Part shown: in pieces, positions 31,463-39,950 of the stretch
Layout of the letters: every line of letters begins with the position of its first letter
Numbering within the stretch: position 1 is the first letter of the stretch
NCBI GenBank assembly: GCA_039182715.1
Contig: JBCDBY010000003.1
Span: forward strand, 1 to 42,577
Direction: 5' to 3'
From: JBCDBY01 sp039182715
GTDB lineage: Bacteria > Planctomycetota > PLA2
Length of the DNA stretch: 42,577 bases
Notes under the pieces: generated by a model
What the model was told of the DNA's origin: nothing
Databases searched by the model: none
What the model saw: the letters and a program-made list of their open reading frames with translations, nothing else
Position numbers and translations under genes: made by a program

Positions 31463-33394
31463 CTAGTAGATCGCGACCAGCGCGCGCGCGGCCGTGGTCA
31501 GGCCGAACGGGTTGGTGTGCGCGTCGATCTCGAACAGCGGGTCGACCTTGCGCTCGTCCACGAGAATGCCGAGCGCGGCCGCCGCCGACTCGCGCAGCGT
31601 GTGCTTGTAGCGGCTGTTCTCGAGCACCTCGAGCAGCGGCTCGACCGCGGTCGTCGTACCGAGATGGCTCAGCGCGGCGACCATGTGGATCTGCACCGAG
31701 GCCGACTTGGTCTCGATCATCTTGGCGACCAGCTTGCGCGCCGTCGTGCGTCCGCCGAGGAAGCCGAGCGCGAGCGACGCGTCCTCGACCACGGTGTGCG
31801 ACTTGTCGTCGAGCGCTTCGAGGAGCGTCTCCTCGATCTCCTTCGAAGGCTGGCGCAGCAGCCCCAGCGCCTGGATGGCGGGCGCGCGCACGTCTTCCTG
31901 GAGCCGCTTGCGCTTGAGGCACTTGAACAGATGATCGCGCGCGTCCTTGTCACGCGTGATGCCGACCGCGATGGAGAGCGCGGCGGTGTGCTCGATCTGC
32001 TTGGACTGCTTCAGCTCCTGGAACAGCGAACGACGGATGTTGTCGCCCTGGTCCGAACGGTCGCAGGCGAGGCCCACGGCCAGCGCGGCGTACTGCCGCA
32101 CGATGCGATCGCGGTCGTCGATCGCCTTGCGCAGCGCCTTGACGTCGATCGGCGTCTTCGCCGTGCCCATCGCGACCGCGACGTAGCCGCGCACGAGGGG
32201 ATCCTTGTCGTAGGCGAACGCCTTGCGGAGCGCCTTGGCGCCCTCGGGCGAATTGTGGTTGCGCATCACCATGCCGAGCGCGACGGCCGCGCTGCGACGG
32301 GTGTGCACGCCGGCGCGCCGCGAGCGCAGCACCTTGGCGAGCGTGCGTGCCGCCGCGGGATCGCCGGAGAGCGCGAGGCCCAGCGCGGCACGACCGCGGG
32401 CGACGTCGCTGAGCTTGCGGCCGCCGATCTTGTCGCCGGTGACGCCCTGGATGAGCGTCGCCTGCAGGCGCGGGTCGCGGGTGATGCCGCACGCGTAGAG
32501 CAGCGTCGCCGCATCGCGCTCGCTGCCCTTCAGCTTCGCGCACTGCTCGCCGAGTCGCATCGCCAGCATCGGGTCATCCCGACCGCGCAGGCTGATCGCG
32601 AGGATCGCCACGCGCCGGCTGCGGGAGCCGAGCGGTAGCTTGTCGCGCAGCAGGTCGTCGAACAGTTCGCGCACTTTCGCGCGCGCCTCCGGCTCGGGAA
32701 TGCTCGGAAGCAGCCCGAGTCCGATGGCGGCCGACTCCTGCACGATGTCCTTCTGCTGCCGCTTGCGCAGCAGGCCGATGAAGAGGTCGGCATCCTTGCC
32801 GGAACCGGCGCGGCCGAGCGCGCGCAGTGCGGCGGCGCGAATGCCGGGGTGGGTCGCGGTCGTCGCCGTCTTGCGCAGCGCTTCGCGGACGCGGGCGCGC
32901 GTCGCGACGATCTCGCGATCGTCCCGCTCGCCGCTCGACACGACGTCCTTGCTGCGGATGGTCTGGCGCAGGCCGTAGTAGTGCTCGCGATTGAGCTCCC
33001 ACCAGACGCGCCACGAAGGCTCCAGGCTCGGCTTGGCCGAGGAGCGCGGGCCGCGCCGCGGGCCGCTGCTCGGCGTCTCCGCCGGTGTCTCGGGCGGCGG
33101 GGCGGGCGGAGGCGTAGGCGGTGTCGGAGGCGCGGCGGGCGGCGGGGTCTCCCGCGGCGTCTCGGCCGGCGTTTCCCGCGGTTCCTCGCGCGGGGTGGGG
33201 GGCTCGATGGGAGGCGGCGCATCCTCGGGCGGCGTCTCCGGCGTCTCCGGCTCTTCGGGTTCCTCCGGCGGCGGCGGGGGAGGCATCTCCGGCGGCTGGC
33301 CGGGCGGCGGCTGATCCACCGGCGGCGGCAGGCCGCAGATGGCCCAGACCGACGTCGCCATCAGGGAAACAAGCAGGATTATCAGTACACGCAT
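31463..33394 (-). CDS. Secreted HEAT-repeat protein with proline-rich stalk
   Basis: A 643-residue protein with a signal peptide (MRVLIILLVSLMATSVWA). Residues about 23-125 are an extreme Pro/Glu/Thr-rich region (runs such as PPEMPPPPPPEEPEEPETPE), which should behave as an extended stalk. Residues about 160-640 are tandem HEAT repeats of about 35 residues: HPGIRAAALRALGRAGSGKD, QESAAIGLGLLPSIPEPEAR, TRRSAAVALGMVMRNHNSPE, APAIQALGLLRQPSKEIEET, VEDASLALGFLGGRTTARKL and HMVAALSHLGTTTAVEPLLE. HEAT arrays are protein-binding scaffolds. A second, smaller HEAT protein is at 20169. A GGGGGTGG stretch just before the ATG may serve as ribosome site, and a TATAAA lies 39 nt upstream. Export and fold are sure, partner unknown. 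Confidence 0.88.
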   Translation of the reverse strand: MRVLIILLVSLMATSVWAICGLPPPVDQPPPGQPPEMPPPPPPEEPEEPETPETPPEDAPPPIEPPTPREEPRETPAETPRETPPPAAPPTPPTPPPAPPPETPAETPSSGPRRGPRSSAKPSLEPSWRVWWELNREHYYGLRQTIRSKDVVSSGERDDREIVATRARVREALRKTATTATHPGIRAAALRALGRAGSGKDADLFIGLLRKRQQKDIVQESAAIGLGLLPSIPEPEARAKVRELFDDLLRDKLPLGSRSRRVAILAISLRGRDDPMLAMRLGEQCAKLKGSERDAATLLYACGITRDPRLQATLIQGVTGDKIGGRKLSDVARGRAALGLALSGDPAAARTLAKVLRSRRAGVHTRRSAAVALGMVMRNHNSPEGAKALRKAFAYDKDPLVRGYVAVAMGTAKTPIDVKALRKAIDDRDRIVRQYAALAVGLACDRSDQGDNIRRSLFQELKQSKQIEHTAALSIAVGITRDKDARDHLFKCLKRKRLQEDVRAPAIQALGLLRQPSKEIEETLLEALDDKSHTVVEDASLALGFLGGRTTARKLVAKMIETKSASVQIHMVAALSHLGTTTAVEPLLEVLENSRYKHTLRESAAAALGILVDERKVDPLFEIDAHTNPFGLTTAARALVAIY

Positions 33395-33433
33395 CTCACC
33401 ACCCCCAGCAGTGAAACTGAGGAGCCCACCATC

Positions 33434-33439
33434 TTTATA
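33434..33439 (-). promoter_or_regulatory. TATAAA box upstream of the HEAT gene
   Basis: CTATAAAG on the minus strand, 39 nt before the ATG at 33394, leaving room for a leader with a ribosome site. A small hairpin (CCGCT-TTCGG-AGCGG, 33441-33455) lies immediately upstream of it and could be an operator or the base of a terminator. Confidence 0.4.
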
Positions 33440-33476
33440 GCCGCTTTCGGAGCGGTTTGGTCATGAGGGTGGGAAA

Positions 33477-33506
33477 GTCGTCGTCTCGCGCCGGGGAGAC
33501 GACGAC
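33477..33506 (-). terminator. Long perfect hairpin after the beta-propeller gene
   Basis: GTCGTCGTCTC and GAGACGACGAC pair perfectly over 11 bp with an 8-nt loop. On the minus strand the stem is followed by TTTCCC. It lies 105 nt after the stop codon of the 33612 gene and before the HEAT-gene promoter region, so a Rho-independent-type terminator is the simplest reading, despite the short T-run. Confidence 0.5.
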
Positions 33507-33611
33507 GTTCCCGTGACCCCTCGATGCCGTCGTGTCGTGCGCCGGAATTGCCCATGGAACGTTGTAAAGGCGCTTCCGGTGGGCCGGAGCCTGCCGTTGG
33601 TCGAGCGTTTC

Positions 33612-35624
33612 TCAGTACCGGCCGTCGAGGTTGTAGCGCGCGATGAAGCCCTCGCCGCCGACACCGGGCGTCGGCGTCGTTTCGGTCTCGTTCGCTTCGC
33701 CGCGGCCGAACGTCGCGGAGTTGGCCGGGCTCCCGTAGAGACCGACGACGAGCGGCGTTCCGTCCGGCATCATGTCGATGCAGAGGCCGAGGTCGCCGCC
33801 GTTGCCGCCGTCGGAACGCGCCCAGAGCAGCGTGCCGTCCGCGGCGAATCCGGCGACCAGAACGTCCCAGTTGCCGCGGTTCTCGATGCGCGTCGGCCCG
33901 AAGTCGAACGTGCTGTTCGAGTAGCCCGTCCAGACGAAGCTGCCGTCGGGCCGCACGGCGAGGCGCTGGCCGCTTTCGTGGCCGCTGCCACCGAACGAGT
34001 GGGCGAACAGCGGGCCGCCGGTCGACGTGAACCCCGCGACGAACATGTCGTTGTTGCCCACGCTGACGAGCGCATCCGCGCCGAAGGTGAGCTCGCCCTG
34101 GAAGGAACCGGAGAGCACGATCGTGCCGTCTGTTCGCTCAATGGGACGACGGCCGCTGTCGCTCCCCGCACCGCCGAAGGAGCGTGCCCAGCGCAGGCTT
34201 CCGTCGGCCTCGTAGCGGGCGAGAACGAGGTCGGTCCCGCCGGTCGACGTCAGCGTCGTTTCGTTCGTTTCGCCGGCGCCGAGCACGATGGTGCCTTCGA
34301 AGTTGCCACAGACCAGGAGCGATCCGTCCACGGCGAGCGATACCCCCGTCGCGCTGTTGAGACCCGTGTTCCCCCACGAACGGGTCCACAGCACCGAGCC
34401 ATCCGCGGCGTACCGGGCGACGACGCCGCCGCGCACGCCGGCGGGCACCGACAGCGTGTTGCTCGCGTCGAGCGCGACGGTTCCCCAGAAGTGTCCGACC
34501 CAAACGCAGCTCCCGTCCGGCAGGGCGGCCACGTCGCTGGTCCCGTCCTGTCCGCTGTCGCCGAACGCCCGGACCCAGGCGAAGGTGCCGTCCGCGTTGT
34601 AGCGGGCGATGAAGATGTCGTAGTCCTTGCCCGGCGGGGCGGAGATGGTGGTCTCGGTCGCCTCGCCGGCGCCGAACACGACGTCGCGCTGGAAGGTGCC
34701 GACGCTCACGCAGGAACCGTCGGCGAAAAAGTCCACCGCCGTGGAGCTCTTGGCGCCGGGCCCGGTCGCGACCCGCTCCCAGTCGAGCGTGCCGTCCGTC
34801 TTGTAGCGCGCGATGTAGGGGCCGCCGACGCCCGCGATCGAGTCGTCGTGCCGCGCGCCGGAGACGTAGTAGGCGCCGTCGTCGGCCACGCGGACGCCGA
34901 GCAGCTGTGTGCCGGAGCTGCCCCGCACGACCTTCAGGTCCGCGACGTTCGCCACGACCTCGATCGTGTGGGACGAGAGCTCCGAGTCGTTGCCGTCGGC
35001 GTCGACGAGGAACACGAGCAGGCGATAGAGACCGAGCGGGACGCCGGTGGTATCCCACTCGCCGCGCTGCGGCCGGCCGTCCTCATCGGGCACCTCGTCC
35101 ACGATCGTGAACCGGTCCCCGGTCGTCTCCAGGCGCCCGTCGGCATCGGCGTAGATCCAGACGCGCCCGACGCCGTTCGGCTCGTCGTGGATGTAATCGA
35201 TCGCGATCCGGTTCCCGGCGCTCACGAGTGTGTCCGTGGCGGGAGAAACGATCGAGAACCTCGCCACGAGCTCCACGGTCACGGTGCCGCCGGAGACGTC
35301 CATCCCCCCTTCGTCGTCCTCGACGACAATCCGGTAGACGCCGGGCGGCACCGCGGTCGTGTCCCAGTTCGCCGGGCCAACGGGAAGGTCGCGCGCGATC
35401 AGGATCCGATCGTCGGTCGTCGCGGGGTCACCGTCCTCGTCGGCGTAGATGTCGACCGAGCCTCCGCCCTCGAAGCGAATGGTGACGACGTCGCCGGGCG
35501 CGACCGTGATCGGGGCATCCAGTCCCCGGAGCGCCAGCTCCACGGTGGCGGGGGCCGAGTTGCCGGAACAGGCGGCCAGAAGGGCCAACGGCAGGCCGAG
35601 TAGAAGGGCGAGCGTACGGTTCAT
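33612..35624 (-). CDS. Beta-propeller lipoprotein with Ig-like N-terminal domains
   Basis: A 670-residue protein. ATG 35624 follows GGAGGA by 6 nt and gives MNRTLALLLGLPLALLAACS, a lipoprotein signal with the cysteine near residue 19. Residues about 25-115 and 120-220 are two related domains, each with D-x-D-x-D-x-x-x-T-D-D-R and G-x-Y-R-[IL]-x-V patterns (YADEDGDPATTDDR, then YADADGRLETTGDR), probably Ig-like with a metal-binding loop. From about 225 there are 6-7 repeats of the form dG-s-x-x-x-G-x-F-x-G-x-x-x-x-G, then Y-x-A-D-G-x-L-x-W-x-R-x-F-G (examples ARYNADGTFAWVRAFGDSG, ARYEADGSLRWARSFGGAG), a SBBP-type beta-propeller as in many surface proteins. Likely periplasmic or outer-membrane binding protein. 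Confidence 0.88.
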   Translation of the reverse strand: MNRTLALLLGLPLALLAACSGNSAPATVELALRGLDAPITVAPGDVVTIRFEGGGSVDIYADEDGDPATTDDRILIARDLPVGPANWDTTAVPPGVYRIVVEDDEGGMDVSGGTVTVELVARFSIVSPATDTLVSAGNRIAIDYIHDEPNGVGRVWIYADADGRLETTGDRFTIVDEVPDEDGRPQRGEWDTTGVPLGLYRLLVFLVDADGNDSELSSHTIEVVANVADLKVVRGSSGTQLLGVRVADDGAYYVSGARHDDSIAGVGGPYIARYKTDGTLDWERVATGPGAKSSTAVDFFADGSCVSVGTFQRDVVFGAGEATETTISAPPGKDYDIFIARYNADGTFAWVRAFGDSGQDGTSDVAALPDGSCVWVGHFWGTVALDASNTLSVPAGVRGGVVARYAADGSVLWTRSWGNTGLNSATGVSLAVDGSLLVCGNFEGTIVLGAGETNETTLTSTGGTDLVLARYEADGSLRWARSFGGAGSDSGRRPIERTDGTIVLSGSFQGELTFGADALVSVGNNDMFVAGFTSTGGPLFAHSFGGSGHESGQRLAVRPDGSFVWTGYSNSTFDFGPTRIENRGNWDVLVAGFAADGTLLWARSDGGNGGDLGLCIDMMPDGTPLVVGLYGSPANSATFGRGEANETETTPTPGVGGEGFIARYNLDGRY

Positions 35625-35630
35625 GACGGT

Positions 35631-35636
35631 TCCTCC
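35631..35636 (-). promoter_or_regulatory. Ribosome binding site GGAGGA
   Basis: GGAGGA on the minus strand, 6 nt before the ATG at 35624. It decides the start of the beta-propeller lipoprotein in favour of the lipobox-bearing form. Confidence 0.6.
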
Positions 35637-35982
35637 GTACGTCAAAGCGAGAAGCCGCTGCGGATATCCGGCGCTTCTGGAAGATTCCCGCTTGGGGCCG
35701 ACGAGTCGAGCTGTCGGATCTGGTTCTCGACGACGCCGCACCGTTCAGTGGCCCTGGCGGCAGCTCGCCGATCCGCGACGCGCTCTTGGCGGCCTTCGGC
35801 TCGGAGCGATCGACGAGCGCTTCCTGCGGCGCATCCTCGATCGTGTGACGACTTGGCCCGGGGCGGATCCAGCTTGCGTCATCCCGGGCCGCCAGATCTC
35901 CCCATATCCTCGACAACGCGGCCGCAGGGATGGCATCCTTGCGCGCGAGCGTGGGGATGAACCCGCGTCCACCCAACCGAGC
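35637..35982. other. 346-base stretch between divergent genes
   Basis: Between the lipoprotein gene (-) and GAPDH (+). An open frame leads into GAPDH from upstream, but its translation (for example RRRRTVQWPW) is unlike any family member, so I treat it as noncoding. A TATCCT at 35916-35921 could be a -10 for GAPDH with a leader of about 60 nt. I see no repeat, RNA gene or clear hairpin. Confidence 0.45.
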
Positions 35983-37431
35983 ATGAGCCAAGAACTAGCC
36001 AATCGCCACCTCGAAGACTGGAACGATCGCGTCCAGCTGGCCGAAGCCTCCCTCCCGATCATCGGAAGCCTGTTCCGGGATCACGGCGTCGTCGTGATCA
36101 TGTACGGGCGTCCGCTGATCGAGAGCCCGCCGATCGACATCCTGCGGCAGCATCGCTGGGTGCGGCAGGTCGCGGAGGGCGCGCTTTCCATCCACGACAC
36201 CTTCCCGCTGCTGCAGGAGGTCGCGCGGATGAAGCTGCACCCGTGCCGCGTCGACCTCGGCAAGCTCGCGGTCGCGTGGATTCGCGGCGGGCGCTCGCCG
36301 GATCTCGCCGCCTTCGTGCGGGACCAGGTGGGCGCGTGCACCGAGTTGCCCGAGCGTGCGATCGCCAAGCCGCAGGACGTCGTGCTCTACGGGTTCGGCC
36401 GCATCGGTCGCCTGCTCGCGCGCCTGCTCATCGAGCGCACCGGCAACGGCGAGGCGCTGCGGCTGCGCGCCATCGTCGTGCGCCCCGGCAAGGAGAACGA
36501 CCTCCACAAGCGCGCCAGCCTCCTGCGGCGCGACTCGGTGCACGGTCGTTTCGCCGGCTCGATCACGATCGACGAGGAGAACCAGGCGCTCATCGCGAAC
36601 GGTCACTTCATCAAGGTCATCTACGCCAACGCACCGGACGAGATCGACTACGAGGCGCACGGCATCTCGGACGCGATCATCATCGACAACACCGGCAAGT
36701 GGCGCGATCGCGAGGGGCTCGGCCTGCACGTCGCCGCGAAGGGTGCCTCCAAGGTGCTGCTGACCGCGCCCGGCAAGGGCGACATCAAGAACATCGTGTT
36801 CGGCGTGAACGACGACACGATCGAGGACGACGACGCCATCCTCTCCGCCGCGAGCTGCACGACCAACGCGATCACGCCGGTGCTGCGCGCGCTGCTCGAC
36901 GGCTTCGGCATCGTCGGCGGTCACGTCGAGACGGTGCACTCGTACACCAACGACCAGAACCTGATCGACAACTACCACAAGGCGAAGCGCCGCGGCCGCG
37001 CCGCCGCGCTCAACATGGTCCTCACCGAGACCGGAGCCGCGAAGGCTGTCGCGAAGGCGATTCCGGAGCTCTCCGGCAAACTGACCGGCAATGCCATTCG
37101 CGTGCCGACGCCGAACGTCTCGCTGGCGATCCTCAATCTCGTGCTCGAGAAGGAGGCGACCGCCGAGAGCGTGAACGCCTACCTGCGGGATGCCGCGCTG
37201 CATTCGAACCTCTCCCTGCAGATCGACTACACCGCGTCGACCGAGGTCTCCTCGACCGACCTGGTGGGCTCGCGCTACGCCGGCGTCGTCGACTCGGACG
37301 CGACGATCGTCAAGGACAACCGCGCGGTGGTCTACGTCTGGTACGACAACGAGTTCGGCTACAGCGTGCAGGTCGTGCGCGTCGTGCAGCGCATGGCGGG
37401 CATTCGATACGTGACGTTGCCGACCGACTAG
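35983..37431 (+). CDS. gap: Long-form glyceraldehyde-3-phosphate dehydrogenase with N-terminal extension
   Basis: A 482-residue protein, against about 335 for ordinary GAPDH. The start MSQELANRHLEDWNDR fixes the extended form. Residues 1-130 are the family-specific extension (ASLPIIGSLFRDHGVVVIMYGRPLI, then SIHDTFPLL and RVDLGKLAVAW), known from Pseudomonas-type enzymes. The NAD-binding fold starts at VVLYGFGRIGRLLARLL near residue 133. The catalytic Cys292 lies in SAASCTTNAI, and the usual HSYTNDQNLID, RRGRAAALNMVLTETGAAKA, VRVPTPNVSL-type and WYDNEFGYS blocks are complete. It interconverts glyceraldehyde-3-phosphate and 1,3-bisphosphoglycerate; the long form is often assigned to gluconeogenesis. 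The next gene starts 12 nt downstream. Function sure; direction of flux inferred. Confidence 0.95.
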   Translation: MSQELANRHLEDWNDRVQLAEASLPIIGSLFRDHGVVVIMYGRPLIESPPIDILRQHRWVRQVAEGALSIHDTFPLLQEVARMKLHPCRVDLGKLAVAWIRGGRSPDLAAFVRDQVGACTELPERAIAKPQDVVLYGFGRIGRLLARLLIERTGNGEALRLRAIVVRPGKENDLHKRASLLRRDSVHGRFAGSITIDEENQALIANGHFIKVIYANAPDEIDYEAHGISDAIIIDNTGKWRDREGLGLHVAAKGASKVLLTAPGKGDIKNIVFGVNDDTIEDDDAILSAASCTTNAITPVLRALLDGFGIVGGHVETVHSYTNDQNLIDNYHKAKRRGRAAALNMVLTETGAAKAVAKAIPELSGKLTGNAIRVPTPNVSLAILNLVLEKEATAESVNAYLRDAALHSNLSLQIDYTASTEVSSTDLVGSRYAGVVDSDATIVKDNRAVVYVWYDNEFGYSVQVVRVVQRMAGIRYVTLPTD

Positions 37432-37443
37432 CGATTCCGTCGG

Positions 37444-39243
37444 ATGGATCCGCACGGCTGGGTTGCGCTCGGGACGCTCATCGTCGCGGTCACGCTGTTC
37501 ATCAGCAAGCGGATCCCGCTCGAGGTCACCGCGCTCAGCATCCCGGTGGTGCTGGCGATCACGCGCACGCTGCCGACAAAGGACTGCCTGGCGGGGTTCG
37601 GGAACGAAGCGGTCATCGCGCTCGGCGGCATCTTCATCCTGGGCGCGGGCCTGCAGGAGGCGGGCGTCGCGACGATCGTCGCGCGCGGGCTGGAGCGGCT
37701 GGGCGGACGCGGTCCGACGCGCGCTATTTTCGTGATCATGGTCGCGGTCGCGATCCTGAGCGCGTTTATGTCGAACGCCGCCGCGGTCGCCGTCTTCCTG
37801 CCCGCGGTGGCCGTCCTCGCGCGGCGCACCGGCATCGCGCCGTCCCGACTGATGATGCCGCTGGCCTACTCCGCCATCCTCGGCGGCACGCTCACGCTCA
37901 TCGGCACGACGCCGAACCTCATCCTCGGCAACGAGCTCCTGCTTCGCACCGGCACGGGGCTCGGCATGTTCGACTTTGCGCCGGTCGGCATCGCGGTCAC
38001 CGCGGTCGGCATCGCGTTCATGGCGCTGGTCGGCTGGCGCATGTTGCCGAGCGTGGATCCCCGCGCGCAGCTCGGCGGCGCCGCTCCGAACGATCTGGCG
38101 CAGCAGTACGGCCTGGGCAAGCACCTCTACTGCATGAAGGTCGTCGCCGCGTCGACCGTGGTCGGGCGCACGATTGCCGAGGTGGGCCTGCGCAAGCAGT
38201 TCGGGCTCGACGTCGTCCTGGTCATGCGCTCCACCGGGATGCGCCAGGTGGCGCTCGATCCCGATCCGAGGCTCGCCTTCGAGGTCGGCGACCTGATCTA
38301 CGTGGAGGGCGAGGCGGAGAAAGGATGGCGCTTCGCGGAAGAGGAGACCCTGCAGTTCGGGCTGGTCGAGCCGGACGCCGTCGAGGAGATCCTCGGGCGC
38401 GGCGTATCGCTGGCCGAAGTCACGCTGGCGCCGCGCTCCGACGCGGCCGGCAAAACGCTGGAGGAGCTCGCGTTCCGCGAGAAGCACGGCCTCAACGTCG
38501 TCGCCGTCTGGCGCGCGAGCGAGGTCATCAACGCGGCGCCGGCGAACCTGCAGCTTCAGATGGGCGACGCCTTTCTGCTCGCGGGTCCGTCCGACAAGCT
38601 GCGCGAGCTGGCGCACGACCCCGACTACGTCGTGATCGGGAACGGACTCGACACGGAGGACGTGCGGCGCGCGCCGCTTGCGGTGCTGCTGCTGCTGGTC
38701 GCCATCGTGCCGCCGCTCGTTGGATTGCTGCCGCTGGCGATCAGCGCGCTCGCGAGCGCGGTGCTCATGATCTTCACGCGTTGCGCGTCGGTCGACGGCG
38801 CCCGCCGCAGCTTCGACGTGACGATTCTCTCGCTGCTCGTCGGCACGATCCCGCTCGGCATCGCGCTGGATCGCACCGGCGTCGCCGCGCATCTCGCGGA
38901 GGGCATCCTCAACCTGCGCACGATCGTCGGCGATCAGGGGCTTCTCGGCTGCCTCTTCGTCGTGTCCGCGGTGCTGAGCACCACCAGCAACAACGGCGCG
39001 GCGGCGGTCATCCTCGCGCCGGTAGCCGCGCGCGTCGCCGATCTCTCGAGCTTCAGCGTGACGGCGGCGTTCCTCGCCGTCGCCTACGGCGCGAGCTGCG
39101 CGTTCATCCTGCCGTTCGCCCACCAGTGCAATCTGATGGTGATGAGCCCCGGCGGCTACGCGACGCGCGACTTCGTGCGTGTGGGCATTCCGATGAGCAT
39201 CCTCATGGCGCTGACGACCGCCTTACTTCTCAGTGCCGTCTAG
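37444..39243 (+). CDS. SLC13/DASS-type transporter with two RCK C-terminal domains
   Basis: A 599-residue membrane protein. About five helices precede residue 215, including the SNAAAVAVFLP loop and GGTLTLIGTTPNLIL, the sodium- and anion-binding hairpin of the divalent-anion:sodium symporter family. Residues about 225-390 are two soluble RCK_C (TrkA-C) domains: FGLDVVLVMRSTGMRQVALD with DLIYVEGEAEK, and HGLNVVAVWRASEVINAAPA with GDAFLLAGPSDKL. The second membrane half follows, with STTSNNGAAAVILAPVA and ASCAFILPFAHQCNLMVMSP. This layout is typical of bacterial SLC13 members for dicarboxylates, sulfate or phosphate; substrate not known here. It follows GAPDH by 12 nt, so likely one operon. The stop codon falls within a 13-bp tandem repeat. 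Confidence 0.9.
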   Translation: MDPHGWVALGTLIVAVTLFISKRIPLEVTALSIPVVLAITRTLPTKDCLAGFGNEAVIALGGIFILGAGLQEAGVATIVARGLERLGGRGPTRAIFVIMVAVAILSAFMSNAAAVAVFLPAVAVLARRTGIAPSRLMMPLAYSAILGGTLTLIGTTPNLILGNELLLRTGTGLGMFDFAPVGIAVTAVGIAFMALVGWRMLPSVDPRAQLGGAAPNDLAQQYGLGKHLYCMKVVAASTVVGRTIAEVGLRKQFGLDVVLVMRSTGMRQVALDPDPRLAFEVGDLIYVEGEAEKGWRFAEEETLQFGLVEPDAVEEILGRGVSLAEVTLAPRSDAAGKTLEELAFREKHGLNVVAVWRASEVINAAPANLQLQMGDAFLLAGPSDKLRELAHDPDYVVIGNGLDTEDVRRAPLAVLLLLVAIVPPLVGLLPLAISALASAVLMIFTRCASVDGARRSFDVTILSLLVGTIPLGIALDRTGVAAHLAEGILNLRTIVGDQGLLGCLFVVSAVLSTTSNNGAAAVILAPVAARVADLSSFSVTAAFLAVAYGASCAFILPFAHQCNLMVMSPGGYATRDFVRVGIPMSILMALTTALLLSAV

Positions 39244-39286
39244 CAGGGCCGTCTAGCAGGGCCGTCTAGCAGGGCCGTCTAGGAGG
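39235..39286. repeat. Four 13-bp tandem repeats holding the stop codons of both converging genes
   Basis: GCCGTCTAGCAGG occurs three times in a row and a fourth time as GCCGTCTAGGAGG. The transporter (+) stops at TAG in the first copy and the response regulator (-) stops at TAG (CTA on plus) in the last copy. As the unit is 13 bases, the copies place TAG in all three frames on both strands. Confidence 0.9.
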
Positions 39287-39950
39287 GATCCAACCGGTAT
39301 CCCACGCCGTGCACGGTCCGGATGAAGCGTGGGTTCCCGGGCTCGGGCTCGAGCTTCTCGCGGAGTCGGCGGATGTGCATGTCCAGCGTGCGCGTCGTGG
39401 AGCTGTTGGTGCCCCAGACGGCGCGGAGCAGATCTCGCCGTTCCATCGGCTCCCCCGCGTGGTCGTGCAGGACGCGCAGCAGCCGCGCCTCGGTCGGCGT
39501 GAGCGGGACGCGGCGATGCCCATCCACGAATTCGAGGGTCGAGATGCGCGCCGTTCCGGTGCCGACGGGGAACTCGATCTCGTCGGGGCCGGGATCGGGA
39601 AGCCGGGCGCGCACGCGCGCCAGCAGTTCACGCATGCCGAACGGCTTGCCCACGTAATCGTTCGCGCCGATCTCGAACCCCTTGACCTGGTCGTCCTCCG
39701 TCGACTGCGCGGAGAGGATGATCACCGGCAGCGTCGATCCCGATGCGCGGAGTCGCCCCAGCAGGTCGAAGCCGTCGATGCCCGGAAGCATCAGGTCGAG
39801 AATGACCAGGTCCGGCTCTTCCTCATCGATGAGCACGAGCCCGGTCGGGCCGTCGACGGCAACCCGTACTTCATAGCCCGCGCGCTCGAGGCTGTAGCGG
39901 AGGCCGGCTCCAAGATGGGCGTCGTCCTCGATGACGAGGATGCGGGTCAT
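39279..39950 (-). CDS. OmpR/PhoB-type response regulator
   Basis: A 223-residue protein. The receiver domain (1-120) starts ILVIEDDAHLG; the phosphate acceptor is Asp52 in LVILDLMLPG, the switch Ser/Thr is in VIILSAQS, and Lys102 is in YVGKPF. The C-terminal winged helix (about 125-223) has VPLTPTEARLLRVL, then LLRAVWG, and the recognition helix RTLDMHIRRLREKL, ending FIRTVHGVGYRL. It is a standard DNA-binding response regulator. It overlaps the stop of the upstream histidine kinase by four bases, so the two are translated together and form a cognate pair. Targets unknown. Confidence 0.95.
   Translation of the reverse strand: MTRILVIEDDAHLGAGLRYSLERAGYEVRVAVDGPTGLVLIDEEEPDLVILDLMLPGIDGFDLLGRLRASGSTLPVIILSAQSTEDDQVKGFEIGANDYVGKPFGMRELLARVRARLPDPGPDEIEFPVGTGTARISTLEFVDGHRRVPLTPTEARLLRVLHDHAGEPMERRDLLRAVWGTNSSTTRTLDMHIRRLREKLEPEPGNPRFIRTVHGVGYRLDPS

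Noticed and set aside
35995..39123. A 1042-codon open frame on the minus strand opposite GAPDH and the transporter
   Set aside because: The translation is Arg/Asp/His-rich low complexity and follows codon phase of two strongly conserved plus-strand genes; it is a shadow of GC-rich third positions.
36243..39269. A 1008-codon plus-strand frame overlapping GAPDH and the transporter
   Set aside because: Composition is almost wholly Arg/Ala/Gly and it has no resemblance to a protein; the two genes in the other frame are unmistakable.
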